NCBI GenBank assembly: GCA_019119365.1
Contig: DWXD01000010.1
Span: forward strand, 1 to 41,335
Length of the DNA: 41,335 nucleotides
Direction: 5' to 3'
Source of the DNA: Candidatus Gemmiger stercoripullorum
GTDB taxonomy: Bacteria > Bacillota > Clostridia > Oscillospirales > Ruminococcaceae
Each line of letters begins with the position of its first letter. The stretch's first letter is position 1. The position numbers and the translations under genes were made by a program. This document shows, in pieces, positions 15,847 through 24,189 of this stretch. The notes beneath the pieces are model-generated. The model searched no databases and was not told the origin of the DNA. It worked only from the letters and a program-made list of their open reading frames with translations.

Positions 15847-16674
15847 ATGACGCAGTACAAGGTTGTAGCGCTGGACCTCGACGGTACGTTGACGAACAGC
15901 GACAAGGTCATCACCCCGCGCACACAGGCGGCGCTCGAGGAAGCCGCCCGCCAGGGCGTGCGCATCGTTCTGGCCAGCGGCCGCCCCACAGTGGGCATCC
16001 AGCCGCTGGCGGACCAGCTGCGTCTGGGCGAAAACGGCGGCTGCATCCTGAGCTATAACGGCGGTAAGATCATCGACTGCCAAACCGGCGAAGTCCTGGT
16101 CCAGCACGAGTTCCCGCCCGAGCTGATCGAGACGGTGTGCACCTATGCGCGGTATTGGAACGTTGTGGCGCTGACCTATGACCAGACCGGCATCGTCACC
16201 GAAGAACCGGAAAACCGCTATGTACTGGAGGAAGCCCGCATCAACGGTATCCCAGTGCGCGGTGTGCCGGACCTGCCCGGGGCGATCACCTGGCCCATCA
16301 ACAAACTGCTGCTGGTCGGCGACCCTGTGGACATGCCGCATGTCGAGGAATTGATGCAGCAGGAATTTGCCGGGCGGCTGTCCATCTACCGTTCGCAGCC
16401 GTTTTTCATCGAAACCATGCCGCTGGGGGTGGAAAAGTCCGCCTCGCTGGCCAAACTGCTCAAGGTCCTCGGCCTGCAGGCTGAAAATTTGATGGCCTGC
16501 GGCGACGGCTGGAACGACCTGCCGATGATCGAATACGCCGGGCTTGGCGTGGCGATGGGCAACGCGGTGCCGCCGGTGAAAGCCGCCGCGGATGTGGTGA
16601 CGGCGGACAACGACCACGACGGGGTCGGTCTGGCGGTGGAAAAATATATCCTGGGCCGGGAGGACCATGCATGA
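15847..16674 (+). CDS. Cof-type HAD family phosphatase
   Basis: 275-residue haloacid dehalogenase hydrolase of the Cof/YidA group (IIB cap), which dephosphorylates sugar phosphates or cofactor phosphates. Motif I is ALDLDGTLTNSD with the nucleophilic and acid-base aspartates, motif II is the Ser in VLASGRP, motif III the Lys in GVEKSASLAKLL, and motif IV GDGWNDLPMIE with the magnesium-binding aspartates. ATG 15847 follows AAAAGGAG. It overlaps the next gene by four bases (ATGA), indicating an operon. The specific substrate is not predictable. Confidence 0.93.
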   Translation: MTQYKVVALDLDGTLTNSDKVITPRTQAALEEAARQGVRIVLASGRPTVGIQPLADQLRLGENGGCILSYNGGKIIDCQTGEVLVQHEFPPELIETVCTYARYWNVVALTYDQTGIVTEEPENRYVLEEARINGIPVRGVPDLPGAITWPINKLLLVGDPVDMPHVEELMQQEFAGRLSIYRSQPFFIETMPLGVEKSASLAKLLKVLGLQAENLMACGDGWNDLPMIEYAGLGVAMGNAVPPVKAAADVVTADNDHDGVGLAVEKYILGREDHA

Positions 16675-17645
16675 ACCTGATCGTATTTGACCTGGAATGG
16701 AATATCGGCTACAAGCCCAAAACATTCCGCTACCACGGCGCGGAGCTGACGCTGCGCGGCGAGATCATCCAGATCGGCGCCGTGCGCATCAACGAGCGCG
16801 CCGAGGTGCTGGATACCTTTGAGATGACGCTGCGCCCGCGCATCTTCCGCAAGCTGCAGCACCATATTGCCAAGGTGACGGGGCTGACACAGGGCGACCT
16901 GGAATCCGGCGTGCCGATCGCCGAAGGCCTGGCCCGCTTTGTGCAGTGGGCCGGGCCGGACGCTGAATTTGCCGAGTGGGGTCTTGACGACGTGCCGGTG
17001 CTCAAGCAGAACCTGTTTCTGTGCGGGCTGGACGAAAGCTGGCCCGCGCGCTGGTACGACCTGCAGCGCCTGTTCCTGCAGGCGTACCCGCGCAGGGAAG
17101 GCGAGGGCATGACGCTGGAAAGCGTGGTGGACCGGCTGGGCATCCCCAAGGAAGAGCCTTTCCACAATGCGCTGGACGATGCGCTGTATACAGTCAAGGT
17201 TTGCCGCAAACTGCCGCTGGCCGAGGGCCTGGCCGCTTACCCCAGCGAAAAAGAACTGCTCAAGGAGGCCCTGCTGACCGACCCGGATGCGGAATATCAT
17301 GATGTACACACCTGGTTCGGCCTGATGGAGCACGACGCCTACAAGGAAGACCCGCAGCTCTGCACGCCCGCCTGCCCGCTGTGCGGCGCGCCGCTGCAGC
17401 TGGGGGATATCTGGCTCAAACGCGGCAACACAGGCTATTATACCGAGGCCGTCTGCCCGCAGCACGGACCCTGGTTCGTGCGCTTCAAGCTTTCGCGCAA
17501 AGACGGCCTGCACTGGAACTTTGCCCGCTGCACCGAGACGGTCCGCCCGGCCGCCTATGCCCGCTGGAAACGCCAGGAGGCGGCCCAGCGCGAGCGGATG
17601 CGCCGCCGCGCCGAGCGGGAAGCCGCTGCCGCCCCGGGCGAATAA
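16671..17645 (+). CDS. DEDDh 3'-5' exonuclease with zinc-ribbon tail
   Basis: 324 residues. The N-terminal half is a DnaQ-like exonuclease: Exo I is IVFDLEWN (Asp and Glu metal ligands), Exo II lies around EFAEWGLDDVPVL, Exo III is HNALDDALYTV with the general-base His. A C-terminal part has CTPACPLCGAP and, some 35 residues later, AVCPQHG, a likely CxxC/CxxH zinc ribbon that could bind nucleic acid. The ATG sits in the overlap with the HAD gene. Similar stand-alone exonucleases occur in clostridia; whether this one acts on RNA or DNA ends is unknown. An intrinsic terminator follows, shared with convergent ackA. Confidence 0.88.
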   Translation: MNLIVFDLEWNIGYKPKTFRYHGAELTLRGEIIQIGAVRINERAEVLDTFEMTLRPRIFRKLQHHIAKVTGLTQGDLESGVPIAEGLARFVQWAGPDAEFAEWGLDDVPVLKQNLFLCGLDESWPARWYDLQRLFLQAYPRREGEGMTLESVVDRLGIPKEEPFHNALDDALYTVKVCRKLPLAEGLAAYPSEKELLKEALLTDPDAEYHDVHTWFGLMEHDAYKEDPQLCTPACPLCGAPLQLGDIWLKRGNTGYYTEAVCPQHGPWFVRFKLSRKDGLHWNFARCTETVRPAAYARWKRQEAAQRERMRRRAEREAAAAPGE

Positions 17646-17657
17646 CGCTGAACAAGA

Positions 17658-17702
17658 AACCGCCCTGACATGGACTTCTGTCTGTGACAGGGCGGTTTTT
17701 AT
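17658..17702 (+). terminator. Intrinsic terminator between the exonuclease gene and ackA
   Basis: AACCGCCCTG (17658-17667) pairs with CAGGGCGGTT (17688-17697), followed by TTTTTAT. The A-rich flank on the left (AACAAGAAA) may let it work for ackA on the minus strand too. Confidence 0.85.
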
Positions 17703-17720
17703 AAGGGGGCGAGGGGGAAT

Positions 17721-18944
17721 TTATTCGGCGGGTTCTTCCTGCTTGTCCAGCACCTCTTTGGTATCGCGTGCGATCATCAGTTCCTCGTTGGTCTCAATGA
17801 TCAGCGTGCGCACGCGCGCACCCCAGGCGGTGATCTCCACAACGTCCTTCTTCTGGTTGTGGGCGTCGCGGTTCTTGTCGGTGTCGATGCGGATGCCGAG
17901 CCAGTCCATATGGTGGCAGATCTTGGCGCGGGAATCGGCGTCATGCTCGCCGATGCCGCCGGTAAAGATGATGGCGTCCACGCCGCCCATCGCGGCAATG
18001 TAGCTGCCGATCGTCTTTTTGATCTGGTAGTTCAGCATATCGCTGGCCAGCTGGGCGCGCGGGTTGCCTTCCTTGGCGGCCTTCTCCACATCGCGCTTGT
18101 CGCTGGAAACGCCGGAAATGCCCAGCAGGCCGGACTTTTTGTTGAGGATCTCGTCCAGCTGGTGGCCGGTGATGTTCAGCGTGTATTTGAGGTAGTTAAC
18201 CACCGAGGGGTCCAGGTCGCCGCAGCGGGTGCCCATCATCAGGCCGGCCAGCGGGGTCATGCCCATTGAGGTATCCACCACGCGGCCCTGGTCGACAGCG
18301 GCGATGGAGGAGCCGTTGCCCAGGTGGCAGGTGATCAGCTTCAGGCGCTCGATCGGTTCGTCCAGGAACTCGGCCGCGCGGTGGCTGACATATTTGTGGC
18401 TCGTGCCGTGGAAACCGTAGCGGCGCACGCCGTATTTTTCATAGTATTCGTAGGGGATCGCGTACATGTAAGCCTTGGGCGGCATCGTGCTGTGGAACGA
18501 GGTGTCGAACACCGCGACATTGGGGATGTCGCCGAACACTTTGCGTGCGGCCTCAATGCCCAGGATACCGGCCGGGTTGTGCAGCGGCGCCAGCGGGCTC
18601 AGCTCGCGGATGGCGCCGATGACTTCGGGGGTGATCAGGCAGCTGGCCTTGAACTTTTCGCCGCCGTGGACGATACGGTGGCCGATCGCGTCGATCTCGG
18701 AAGGGTTGTCAATGACTTTGCCTTCGCCGGTGGTCATCTTCTTGATGACTTCCAAAAACGCCTCGGTATGGGTGGGGAAGATGGCGGGGGTGGTGGCCTT
18801 GTGGCCGTTGGCCTCGTGCGTGATCATGCTGCTCTCCATGCCGATGCGCTCGCACAGACCTTTGCACAGAACATGCTCGCCTTCCATATCGATCAATTGA
18901 TATTTCAGGCTCGAGGAACCACAGTTGATAACCAGAACTTTCAT
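17721..18944 (-). CDS. ackA: Acetate kinase
   Basis: 407 residues, the usual AckA length. It converts acetyl phosphate and ADP to acetate and ATP, the ATP-yielding last step of acetate fermentation. Seen: VLVINCGSSSLKYQL at the N-terminus (phosphate-binding), FDTSFHSTMP, RYGFHGTSHKYVS with the catalytic-region His, and MGMTPLAGLMMGTRCGDLDP. The start at 18944 is chosen over an in-frame ATG two codons upstream because AAGGAG lies seven bases before it and only one before the other. No pta (phosphotransacetylase) is adjacent. It has its own promoter and is divergent from tmcAL, another acetate-linked gene. Confidence 0.97.
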   Translation of the reverse strand: MKVLVINCGSSSLKYQLIDMEGEHVLCKGLCERIGMESSMITHEANGHKATTPAIFPTHTEAFLEVIKKMTTGEGKVIDNPSEIDAIGHRIVHGGEKFKASCLITPEVIGAIRELSPLAPLHNPAGILGIEAARKVFGDIPNVAVFDTSFHSTMPPKAYMYAIPYEYYEKYGVRRYGFHGTSHKYVSHRAAEFLDEPIERLKLITCHLGNGSSIAAVDQGRVVDTSMGMTPLAGLMMGTRCGDLDPSVVNYLKYTLNITGHQLDEILNKKSGLLGISGVSSDKRDVEKAAKEGNPRAQLASDMLNYQIKKTIGSYIAAMGGVDAIIFTGGIGEHDADSRAKICHHMDWLGIRIDTDKNRDAHNQKKDVVEITAWGARVRTLIIETNEELMIARDTKEVLDKQEEPAE

Positions 18945-19004
18945 GTGCATTCTCCTTCGGCTGTTTTTGTCGGGGCGCGTGGCCCCATAACTCTCATTAA
19001 GATT

Positions 19005-19033
19005 ATTATAGTATGGGTGCGGCGTTTTTTCAA
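19005..19033 (-). promoter_or_regulatory. ackA promoter
   Basis: On the minus strand TTGAAA (19028-19033), 17 bases, TATAAT (19005-19010), about 60 bases before the ackA start. Confidence 0.8.
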
Positions 19034-19173
19034 GCGCCTGTATGCGCGCCGCAGCCGCTGTTTTGCGCCTTTTTCCGCGGCGGAAAGGGCAGGCGTTCCC
19101 CGCCGTTGTGGGACTTGATAAAAACAGGTGTCCTGTTTTGTTAACTTTGCTGCGCGGCCCTCTTGTGCGGCTG

Positions 19174-19182
19174 TGGTATAAT
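19174..19182 (+). promoter_or_regulatory. Extended -10 promoter of tmcAL
   Basis: TGG followed by TATAAT (19177-19182) forms an extended -10 element; no good -35 is present at the right spacing. It lies about 40 bases before the tmcAL ATG. Confidence 0.65.
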
Positions 19183-19224
19183 AAAAGAAGATTGGGAACA
19201 TCAGCAGCTACAGAAAGGCAGTTT

Positions 19225-20412
19225 ATGAACTTTGTCGGCATCATTACGGAATATGACCCCTTCCACAACGGCCACGCGGCCCAGCTGGCCATGCTGCGCG
19301 CCCGCGGGGCGCAGACCATCGCCGTGTGCATGAGCAGCGGGGCGGTGCAGCGCGGCGGTGTGCCGCTGCTGCCGGAGCCCGTGCGGGTGCAGGCGGCGCT
19401 GCAGGCCGGGGCAGACCTGGTTGTGGCGCTGCCCGGGCCGTATGCCAGCGCCGGGGCGGAGGATTTCGCCGCGGCCGGGGTACATCTTCTCGGCGCGCTT
19501 GGCTGCGATACGCTGGCGTTCGGCGCCGAGACGCCCGACGCCGCCCGCCTGCTGGAAGCTGCCCGCCAGCTGGACCAGGCGGCGCTGCAGCCGGAACTGC
19601 GCCGCCGTCTGGCGCAGGGCCAGACTTTTGCGGCGGCCCGGGCGGCCGCCCTGCAGGCAGTGCTGCCGGGGGGCGGGGAACTGCTGCGCAGCCCCAACAA
19701 CATCCTGGGGATTGAGTACTGCAAAGCGCTGCTGCGCCAAAAAAGCAATATGCAGCCCTGCCCGCTGCCGCGGCTGGGGGCCGGGCATGGGGCGCAGGTG
19801 CCCGGCCGGGCCGGGCAGATACAGATCGCTTCGGCCAGTTTCCTGCGCGCTGCGGTGCAGAAAAACGGCATGGCCGGTATGGAAGCCTATGTGCCCTGTG
19901 AAGCGAAAGAGCTTTACAAGGATGCAGCGGCACGCGGCCTGCTGCTCTCGCCGCAGCGGTTCAGCACGGCGCTGCTGGCGCTGCTGCGCAGCCGCCGCGC
20001 CGAAGAATTGGCCGCCGTGCGTGGCTGCAGCGAGGGGATCGAGAACCGTCTGCGCGCAGCCATCCGCACCGCAGACAGCGCCGAAACGCTTTATGGGCAG
20101 ATGAAAACCAAGCGCTACCCCCATGCCCGCCTGCGCCGCCTGGCGCTGGACGCTGCGCTTGGCGTGCGGGCCGGGGCACTGCCGCCGCTGCCGCCGTTCT
20201 TGCATGTGCTGGGGGCGCGCCGCGCCGCGCTGGGGCGCCTGCAGCAGGCCCGGCTGCCTGCGTCGCCCTCGCTGGCCAGGCTCGAGCGCGCGCTGCCGGA
20301 CCAGGGCGAAGTTTTCCGCCTGTATCAGGCGTTTGTCGATTTCTCTGCGCTCTGCCGGGAAACGCCGCAGCCGATGGGCCTGGCCTGCACCCAGAAACCG
20401 GTGCTGCTGTAA
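19225..20412 (+). CDS. tmcAL: tRNA(Met) cytidine acetate ligase TmcAL (YlbM family)
   Basis: 395 residues. The opening GIITEYDPFHNGHAAQL carries the nucleotidyltransferase HxGH motif (His14-His17) and is diagnostic of the YlbM/UPF0348 family; CMSSGAVQRGG, LPEPVRVQAALQAGADLV and SPNNILGIEYCKAL are further family blocks. In Bacillus subtilis TmcAL activates acetate with ATP and acetylates cytidine 34 of elongator tRNA-Met (ac4C). The ATG at 19225 follows AGAAAGGC. It faces away from ackA across a 280-base region with two opposite promoters. In many clostridia ylbM and ackA are neighbours, so the pairing fits, though here they diverge. Confidence 0.92.
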   Translation: MNFVGIITEYDPFHNGHAAQLAMLRARGAQTIAVCMSSGAVQRGGVPLLPEPVRVQAALQAGADLVVALPGPYASAGAEDFAAAGVHLLGALGCDTLAFGAETPDAARLLEAARQLDQAALQPELRRRLAQGQTFAAARAAALQAVLPGGGELLRSPNNILGIEYCKALLRQKSNMQPCPLPRLGAGHGAQVPGRAGQIQIASASFLRAAVQKNGMAGMEAYVPCEAKELYKDAAARGLLLSPQRFSTALLALLRSRRAEELAAVRGCSEGIENRLRAAIRTADSAETLYGQMKTKRYPHARLRRLALDAALGVRAGALPPLPPFLHVLGARRAALGRLQQARLPASPSLARLERALPDQGEVFRLYQAFVDFSALCRETPQPMGLACTQKPVLL

Positions 20413-20487
20413 GGCGCAGGGGGCGGACACATTTCGTTGACATTCGTATGGCATACTGGCGGCAGAGACGACAGGGAGGCGAGCCGG

Positions 20488-21762
20488 ATGAAAAAACATC
20501 TTGCCGTTTTGTGCCTGACTGCCGTGCTGGCGGCCGCCTTGCTGCTGGCAGGCTGCGGAAAAAAGCCGGAAGCGGCCGGCGCCGCAGCCGGAACGCCGCC
20601 CACGGCAGCGACGCCGTCCCCAGCGCCGCTGCCGCTGCGGGTGCTGCAGCCGTACAACAGCCGCGCCTGGTATGTGAAAAAAATCGATATGGAGCAGGAC
20701 AAGTGGGTGCTGCACCGGTATGATTTCGCATCCGCCGCTGTCTCGGTCCTGCCGCTGCCGCGGGCGAATGAATACCCGGTCGTGCTGGCAGACGGACAGG
20801 ACCTCTACGCCTTTTATATGGGCGGGGCGATGGCCGGGGCCGCCGTCTACCGCGGCGACCCCGATACCGCCGCATGGGACTGCCTGCTCGCGCTGCCCGA
20901 AGGAAATTACATTGACGCGCAGGACCCGGTCGCCTCCGATGGCCAGGCCCTCTATTTCGGCTATTGTACCGTCTCTTCCGACCCACACGCCGTTGACCCG
21001 GTCCAGCTTGTACGCTTTGATCTCGCCACCCGCGAGCTGACAACGCTGACAGACTGGGAAGGACCGTTCCGCGGCCGCCTGTACGGTGTCTGGCAGGAAC
21101 GGGGCAAGCTGCTGTATACCCGCCGTGTGCTGGCCGAAAACTGCCCGGTTGAGCCGGAAATCGGGTGTTATAAAGTCGAAAACACGCAGGAACTTGCGCC
21201 GTGGCTGGCGACCGTCCTCTATGCGTTTGACCCCCAAACCGGCGAAACGGCCGAGCTGCTGCGCGAGGAAGGGGCGGTCCCGACCCTGACCTGGCAGCTG
21301 TTTGCGGACACGCTGTACCGCACGGTCCCGCAGCACGACGGCGGCGCCGCCCTGCAGTGGCGCGCCCTTGGCGCGGACACGGCCGGGGAGAAGGCGTTGG
21401 ATGTGCCGGTCAGCCTCAGCGCCGTTTATGCGGAAGACATCTTCCTTTTCGGCGCGCCGGAAGGGAAGGATACGCTCTATGTCTGCGACCGCGCGGCCGG
21501 TACGCTGACCCCCAGCCCGCTGCGCTGCCTGCGCAAGGGGGAGGACAGCTGCATTGACGTGGTTTGCCCGGCCGGGCCGGGGGAGTATCTTGTCGTCCGC
21601 GACCGCACGATCCGCGAGGAACTGCGCCGCGGCATGACCGAATGGGATTTTTACACGGCGACCGTCTATCCCGAAGAATACGAGATCATATCCCGCGCCG
21701 GTCTGCTTGACGAAACGATCCCCGGCCGCCCGCTCACCCAGCCGGAGGGGTGGTATAACTGA
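20488..21762 (+). CDS. Lipoprotein of unknown function
   Basis: 424 residues with a clear lipoprotein signal: MKKHLAVLCL, a hydrophobic core and LLAGC with the lipidated Cys23. A Pro/Ala/Thr linker follows (to about residue 50). The mature part is beta-rich with repeated aromatic and Asp/Gly patterns (for example DGQDLYAFY, DGQALYFGY, RLYGVWQERGKLLYT), which looks like a six-to-eight-bladed propeller or other beta-repeat fold, but I do not recognise a family. It should be anchored outside the membrane. ATG 20488 is preceded by AGGGAGG. It lies 75 bases behind tmcAL and may be cotranscribed. An intrinsic terminator follows. Confidence 0.85.
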   Translation: MKKHLAVLCLTAVLAAALLLAGCGKKPEAAGAAAGTPPTAATPSPAPLPLRVLQPYNSRAWYVKKIDMEQDKWVLHRYDFASAAVSVLPLPRANEYPVVLADGQDLYAFYMGGAMAGAAVYRGDPDTAAWDCLLALPEGNYIDAQDPVASDGQALYFGYCTVSSDPHAVDPVQLVRFDLATRELTTLTDWEGPFRGRLYGVWQERGKLLYTRRVLAENCPVEPEIGCYKVENTQELAPWLATVLYAFDPQTGETAELLREEGAVPTLTWQLFADTLYRTVPQHDGGAALQWRALGADTAGEKALDVPVSLSAVYAEDIFLFGAPEGKDTLYVCDRAAGTLTPSPLRCLRKGEDSCIDVVCPAGPGEYLVVRDRTIREELRRGMTEWDFYTATVYPEEYEIISRAGLLDETIPGRPLTQPEGWYN

Positions 21763-21809
21763 ACTGCCCGCCATAGAAGGCACACCTGTAAAGCAAAAAC
21801 ACTATACAC

Positions 21810-21848
21810 AAAAGCTGCCGTTCCCAAGCAGGGGACCGGCAGCTTTTT
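21810..21848 (+). terminator. Intrinsic terminator of the lipoprotein gene
   Basis: AAAAGCTGCCG (21810-21820) pairs with CGGCAGCTTTT (21837-21847), and TCCC/GGGGA can pair inside the loop; the 3' side ends in five T residues. Confidence 0.9.
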
Positions 21849-21863
21849 GCGTGCGGGCAGAGC

Positions 21864-21924
21864 GGATACAGTTTGGATGCAGTACGGATACATCTTGGAT
21901 ACGGCTCGGATGCGCCCCGGATAC
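21864..21924 (+). repeat. Array A: six GGATRC direct repeats with exact 11-bp period
   Basis: GGATAC or GGATGC occurs at 21864, 21875, 21886, 21897, 21908 and 21919, each 11 bases apart, i.e. one helical turn, so all copies face the same side of the helix. The order is AC, GC, AC, AC, GC, AC: two AC-GC-AC triplets. The five bases between copies vary. The last copy starts 16 bases before TATCCT (21935-21940), a plausible -10 preceded by TGT. This is the layout of an OmpR/PhoB-type activator site; it lies between the preceding terminator and the GT-C-like gene. Confidence 0.85.
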
Positions 21925-21934
21925 AAAAACCTGT

Positions 21935-21940
21935 TATCCT
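21935..21940 (+). promoter_or_regulatory. Putative -10 element behind array A
   Basis: TATCCT, four of six consensus bases, in the context GTTATCCT. There is no recognisable -35 at 17 bases; the last array repeats occupy that position, as in activator-dependent promoters. The start codon is about 55 bases further on. Confidence 0.5.
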
Positions 21941-21995
21941 TCGTAACAAAGCGCCGCTTTCCTGCGGGATGCGGGGAGCAGCAAGGAGGAAACAG

Positions 21996-24080
21996 ATGAA
22001 TACGGCGGCAATGTGTACTGTACGCCCGGTGTGCGCAAGGCCCAGGCGGGGGCAGTGGGCTCCGGCCTGCACAATCCTGCTGCTTGCCGGGTATCTTGCC
22101 GTTGCGGTGATCTGCGGCGCGGACCTGCTGGCCATGCCGCGTTTTTTCCTGGCGGCGGTGTTCTGGCTGTGCCTGCCGGGGCGAACACTGGCGGCGGCGC
22201 TGGCCCCGCGCCATGCGCCGCGCGGTGTGTATGCGGCGGTGTATGGCTGCGGGCTGCTTGCGGCGGTACAGTGCGTTTCGGCCCGGTTGGGGGCTTACTG
22301 GCTGCTGTTTTTGCTGCCGCCTGTGGTTGGGTTGGCTGGCTGTGTGCGGCGTCCGCTGCCCTGGCGTCAGGCGCGGCGGCGTCTGGTATTCTGGCTCGGC
22401 CACCCGCGCGTGATGCTGTGGGCCGGGCTGTGCCTGGCGTATGTGCTGGGGTGCAGCGCTGTCAACCCGCACCCGCAGCAGGCCGGGGCGGCGGTGCTGG
22501 ACCGCGACTTTTTGTGGAACATTGGCAATGCGGCGGCGCTGGCCCGCCATTTTCCGGCAGAGGATATGCGGTTTTCCGGCGTGCGGCTGGCGTACCACTA
22601 TCTGACCGAACTGCTGTCTGCGGCGCTGGCCCGGGTCAGCGCTGCGCCGCTGTATGACGTCTATTTTGTGTTCGCCGGGCCGGTTTTCCTTTTTGGGGAA
22701 CTGCTGGCCCTGCGGGCGCTGGCCCGCTGCTGCTGGCCGGGGAACCGCAGGGCGGAACGCCGTGTGCTGGCGCTTGTGTTCGGCTTTTCCTGCGCGACGA
22801 TGTGGAAAGTGCTGTGGGACGGGCAAAGCCTGTTCGGCAATACGCTGCTTGCGCATCTTGTCACCAATGTCAACGCGCAGGCGACGGCACTGCCGTTTTT
22901 GGCCGGGACGTTCTGCGCCTTTGCCGCGCTCATGCGCGGCAAAGGCCGGGGCGGCTGGCGGTGGTGGTGGGCGCTGTTTGTCTCCTTTGCGTTGCTTTGC
23001 GTCGCCAAGGGGCCGCAGGCCGCGCTGCTCTTGTGCGGCGTGGCGGCGGCGCTGGCGCTGCTGGTTCTGCTGCGCCGTGTGCGGTTTCTGCCCGCGCTTG
23101 GCTGCCTGGCGGGGATGGGTGCGATCTTCGCGGCGCTCTATCGCTTTTTGTACGCGGCCGGGGTCGGCAGTATGGAGTTTTCCATCTTTGCCATGCAGGA
23201 GACGGTCGTCTACCGCCTGTTCAGCCCGCTGACCGACCGGCTCTGCGCGCTGCTGCCCGGCAGCGGATATTTCTGGCTGATAGCCATCGGCGTATGCAAT
23301 GTATTTTGCATGCTGCCGTTTCAGTGCGTTCTCTGCCTGTACGCGCTGCCTGCGGCCCTGCGGGGGCTGCTTCGGCCGGACCCGGCCCGGCTGCTGGCCG
23401 CGGCGCTCGCGGGCGGCGGCATGCTGGCTTACCATCTTTTCAGCCACACAAGCTCGAGCCAGATCTATTTTGCGCTGTTGGCGATGCTCTGCCTTTCGCT
23501 GCTGGCAGTGGGGGCGCTGGATTATCTGCCGCCCTGCCTGCCGGGGCGTATCCCTGCCATCCTGGCCGGCGCGGCCGCGGCGCTGACGACCCTCTGCCTG
23601 GCGGTCAGCGTTGCTGTGCAGGCGGCCGCGCCGCTTGGCGCCTGCCTGGGGCCGGCTGCGCCGCCTGCCGGTGTGAGCGGTTCGGGTACGCTTGTCACCG
23701 CGGCCGACGAGGAAGCCATGCGCTGGCTGGCGGACAACAGCGCGCCGGACGATGTCTTCGCCACCAACCGCACCTCCGGCACACCGGAAATGATCGACGC
23801 GATCAGCAACGTCTACACGGCTTTCAGCGGGCGGCAGGCTTATCTCGAAGGCTGGACCTACGCCATGACCAATATGGGCGTCGACCCGGATACGCTCGGC
23901 CGGCAGTGGTGGATCAACGACCAGCTCACCGGCGGAACGCTCCCGGCGGCCGAAGCCCGTGAGCTGGCCGCGCAGGAAGGCGTCGCCTGGCTGGTGCTGG
24001 CCAAAGATTGGCCCGGCGCGCCGCCCACAGGCATGACCCCGGCCTACGAGAATGAAGACGTCGCGATCTACCGCTTTTGA
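21996..24080 (+). CDS. Polytopic membrane protein, probable GT-C-type glycosyltransferase
   Basis: 694 residues with about a dozen or more hydrophobic helices up to residue 550, then an extracytoplasmic C-terminal domain of about 130 residues (DEEAMRWLADNSAPDDVFATN to the end). The TADEEAMRWLxxN..pddV.atn pattern after many helices is what one sees in GT-C enzymes that use polyprenyl-phosphate sugars, and in YfhO-like proteins; I infer transfer of a sugar on the outer face. An acidic motif in the first outside loop (LDRDFLWN, about residue 167) could be the catalytic Asp region. ATG 21996 is fixed by AAGGAGG seven bases upstream. Its promoter is preceded by repeat array A. Confidence 0.75.
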   Translation: MNTAAMCTVRPVCARPRRGQWAPACTILLLAGYLAVAVICGADLLAMPRFFLAAVFWLCLPGRTLAAALAPRHAPRGVYAAVYGCGLLAAVQCVSARLGAYWLLFLLPPVVGLAGCVRRPLPWRQARRRLVFWLGHPRVMLWAGLCLAYVLGCSAVNPHPQQAGAAVLDRDFLWNIGNAAALARHFPAEDMRFSGVRLAYHYLTELLSAALARVSAAPLYDVYFVFAGPVFLFGELLALRALARCCWPGNRRAERRVLALVFGFSCATMWKVLWDGQSLFGNTLLAHLVTNVNAQATALPFLAGTFCAFAALMRGKGRGGWRWWWALFVSFALLCVAKGPQAALLLCGVAAALALLVLLRRVRFLPALGCLAGMGAIFAALYRFLYAAGVGSMEFSIFAMQETVVYRLFSPLTDRLCALLPGSGYFWLIAIGVCNVFCMLPFQCVLCLYALPAALRGLLRPDPARLLAAALAGGGMLAYHLFSHTSSSQIYFALLAMLCLSLLAVGALDYLPPCLPGRIPAILAGAAAALTTLCLAVSVAVQAAAPLGACLGPAAPPAGVSGSGTLVTAADEEAMRWLADNSAPDDVFATNRTSGTPEMIDAISNVYTAFSGRQAYLEGWTYAMTNMGVDPDTLGRQWWINDQLTGGTLPAAEARELAAQEGVAWLVLAKDWPGAPPTGMTPAYENEDVAIYRF

Positions 24081-24095
24081 TGACTTTTACAACAG

Positions 24096-24134
24096 CGATA
24101 CAGCTTGGATACAACTTGGATGCGTCTGGGATAC
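24096..24134 (+). repeat. Array B: four GGATRC direct repeats with exact 11-bp period
   Basis: CGATAC at 24096, GGATAC at 24107, GGATGC at 24118 and GGATAC at 24129, all 11 bases apart; a degenerate TTTTAC fits the same phase at 24085. The last three copies repeat the AC-GC-AC order seen in array A. The last copy starts 16 bases before TATTTT (24145-24150), the same distance as in array A. It lies between the GT-C-like gene and the GT2-GtrA gene. Confidence 0.82.
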
Positions 24135-24144
24135 AAGGCTCGGT

Positions 24145-24150
24145 TATTTT
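24145..24150 (+). promoter_or_regulatory. Putative -10 element behind array B
   Basis: TATTTT in the context GGTTATTTT, at the same distance from the last repeat as TATCCT in array A. Shared context: GGATACAA, eight variable bases ending in GTTAT. About 40 bases before the start codon. Confidence 0.45.
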
Positions 24151-24189
24151 GGTATCAACCGATGACTCTGCAAAACGAAAGGGGTAACC

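Noticed and set aside
18945-19871. An N-terminal extension of ackA to more than 700 codons
   Set aside because: The extension runs through the ackA promoter and antisense to tmcAL; the AAGGAG site and VLVINCGSSSLK fix the start at 18944.
20437-20457. TTGACA followed by CATACT upstream of the lipoprotein gene
   Set aside because: The spacer is only nine bases, too short for a sigma-A promoter; no other -10 lies at 16-18 bases.
19201-21783. An 860-codon minus-strand frame opposite tmcAL and the lipoprotein gene
   Set aside because: Arg/Gln/Ala-rich shadow frame with no recognisable motif; both plus-strand genes have family motifs or a lipobox, proper starts and a terminator.
21864-21924. The GGATRC array as a CRISPR array or coding minisatellite
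   Set aside because: The 6-base unit and 5-base gaps are far too short for CRISPR repeats and spacers. A frame does cross it, but the true gene starts at 21996 behind AAGGAGG, and array B lies between genes as well.
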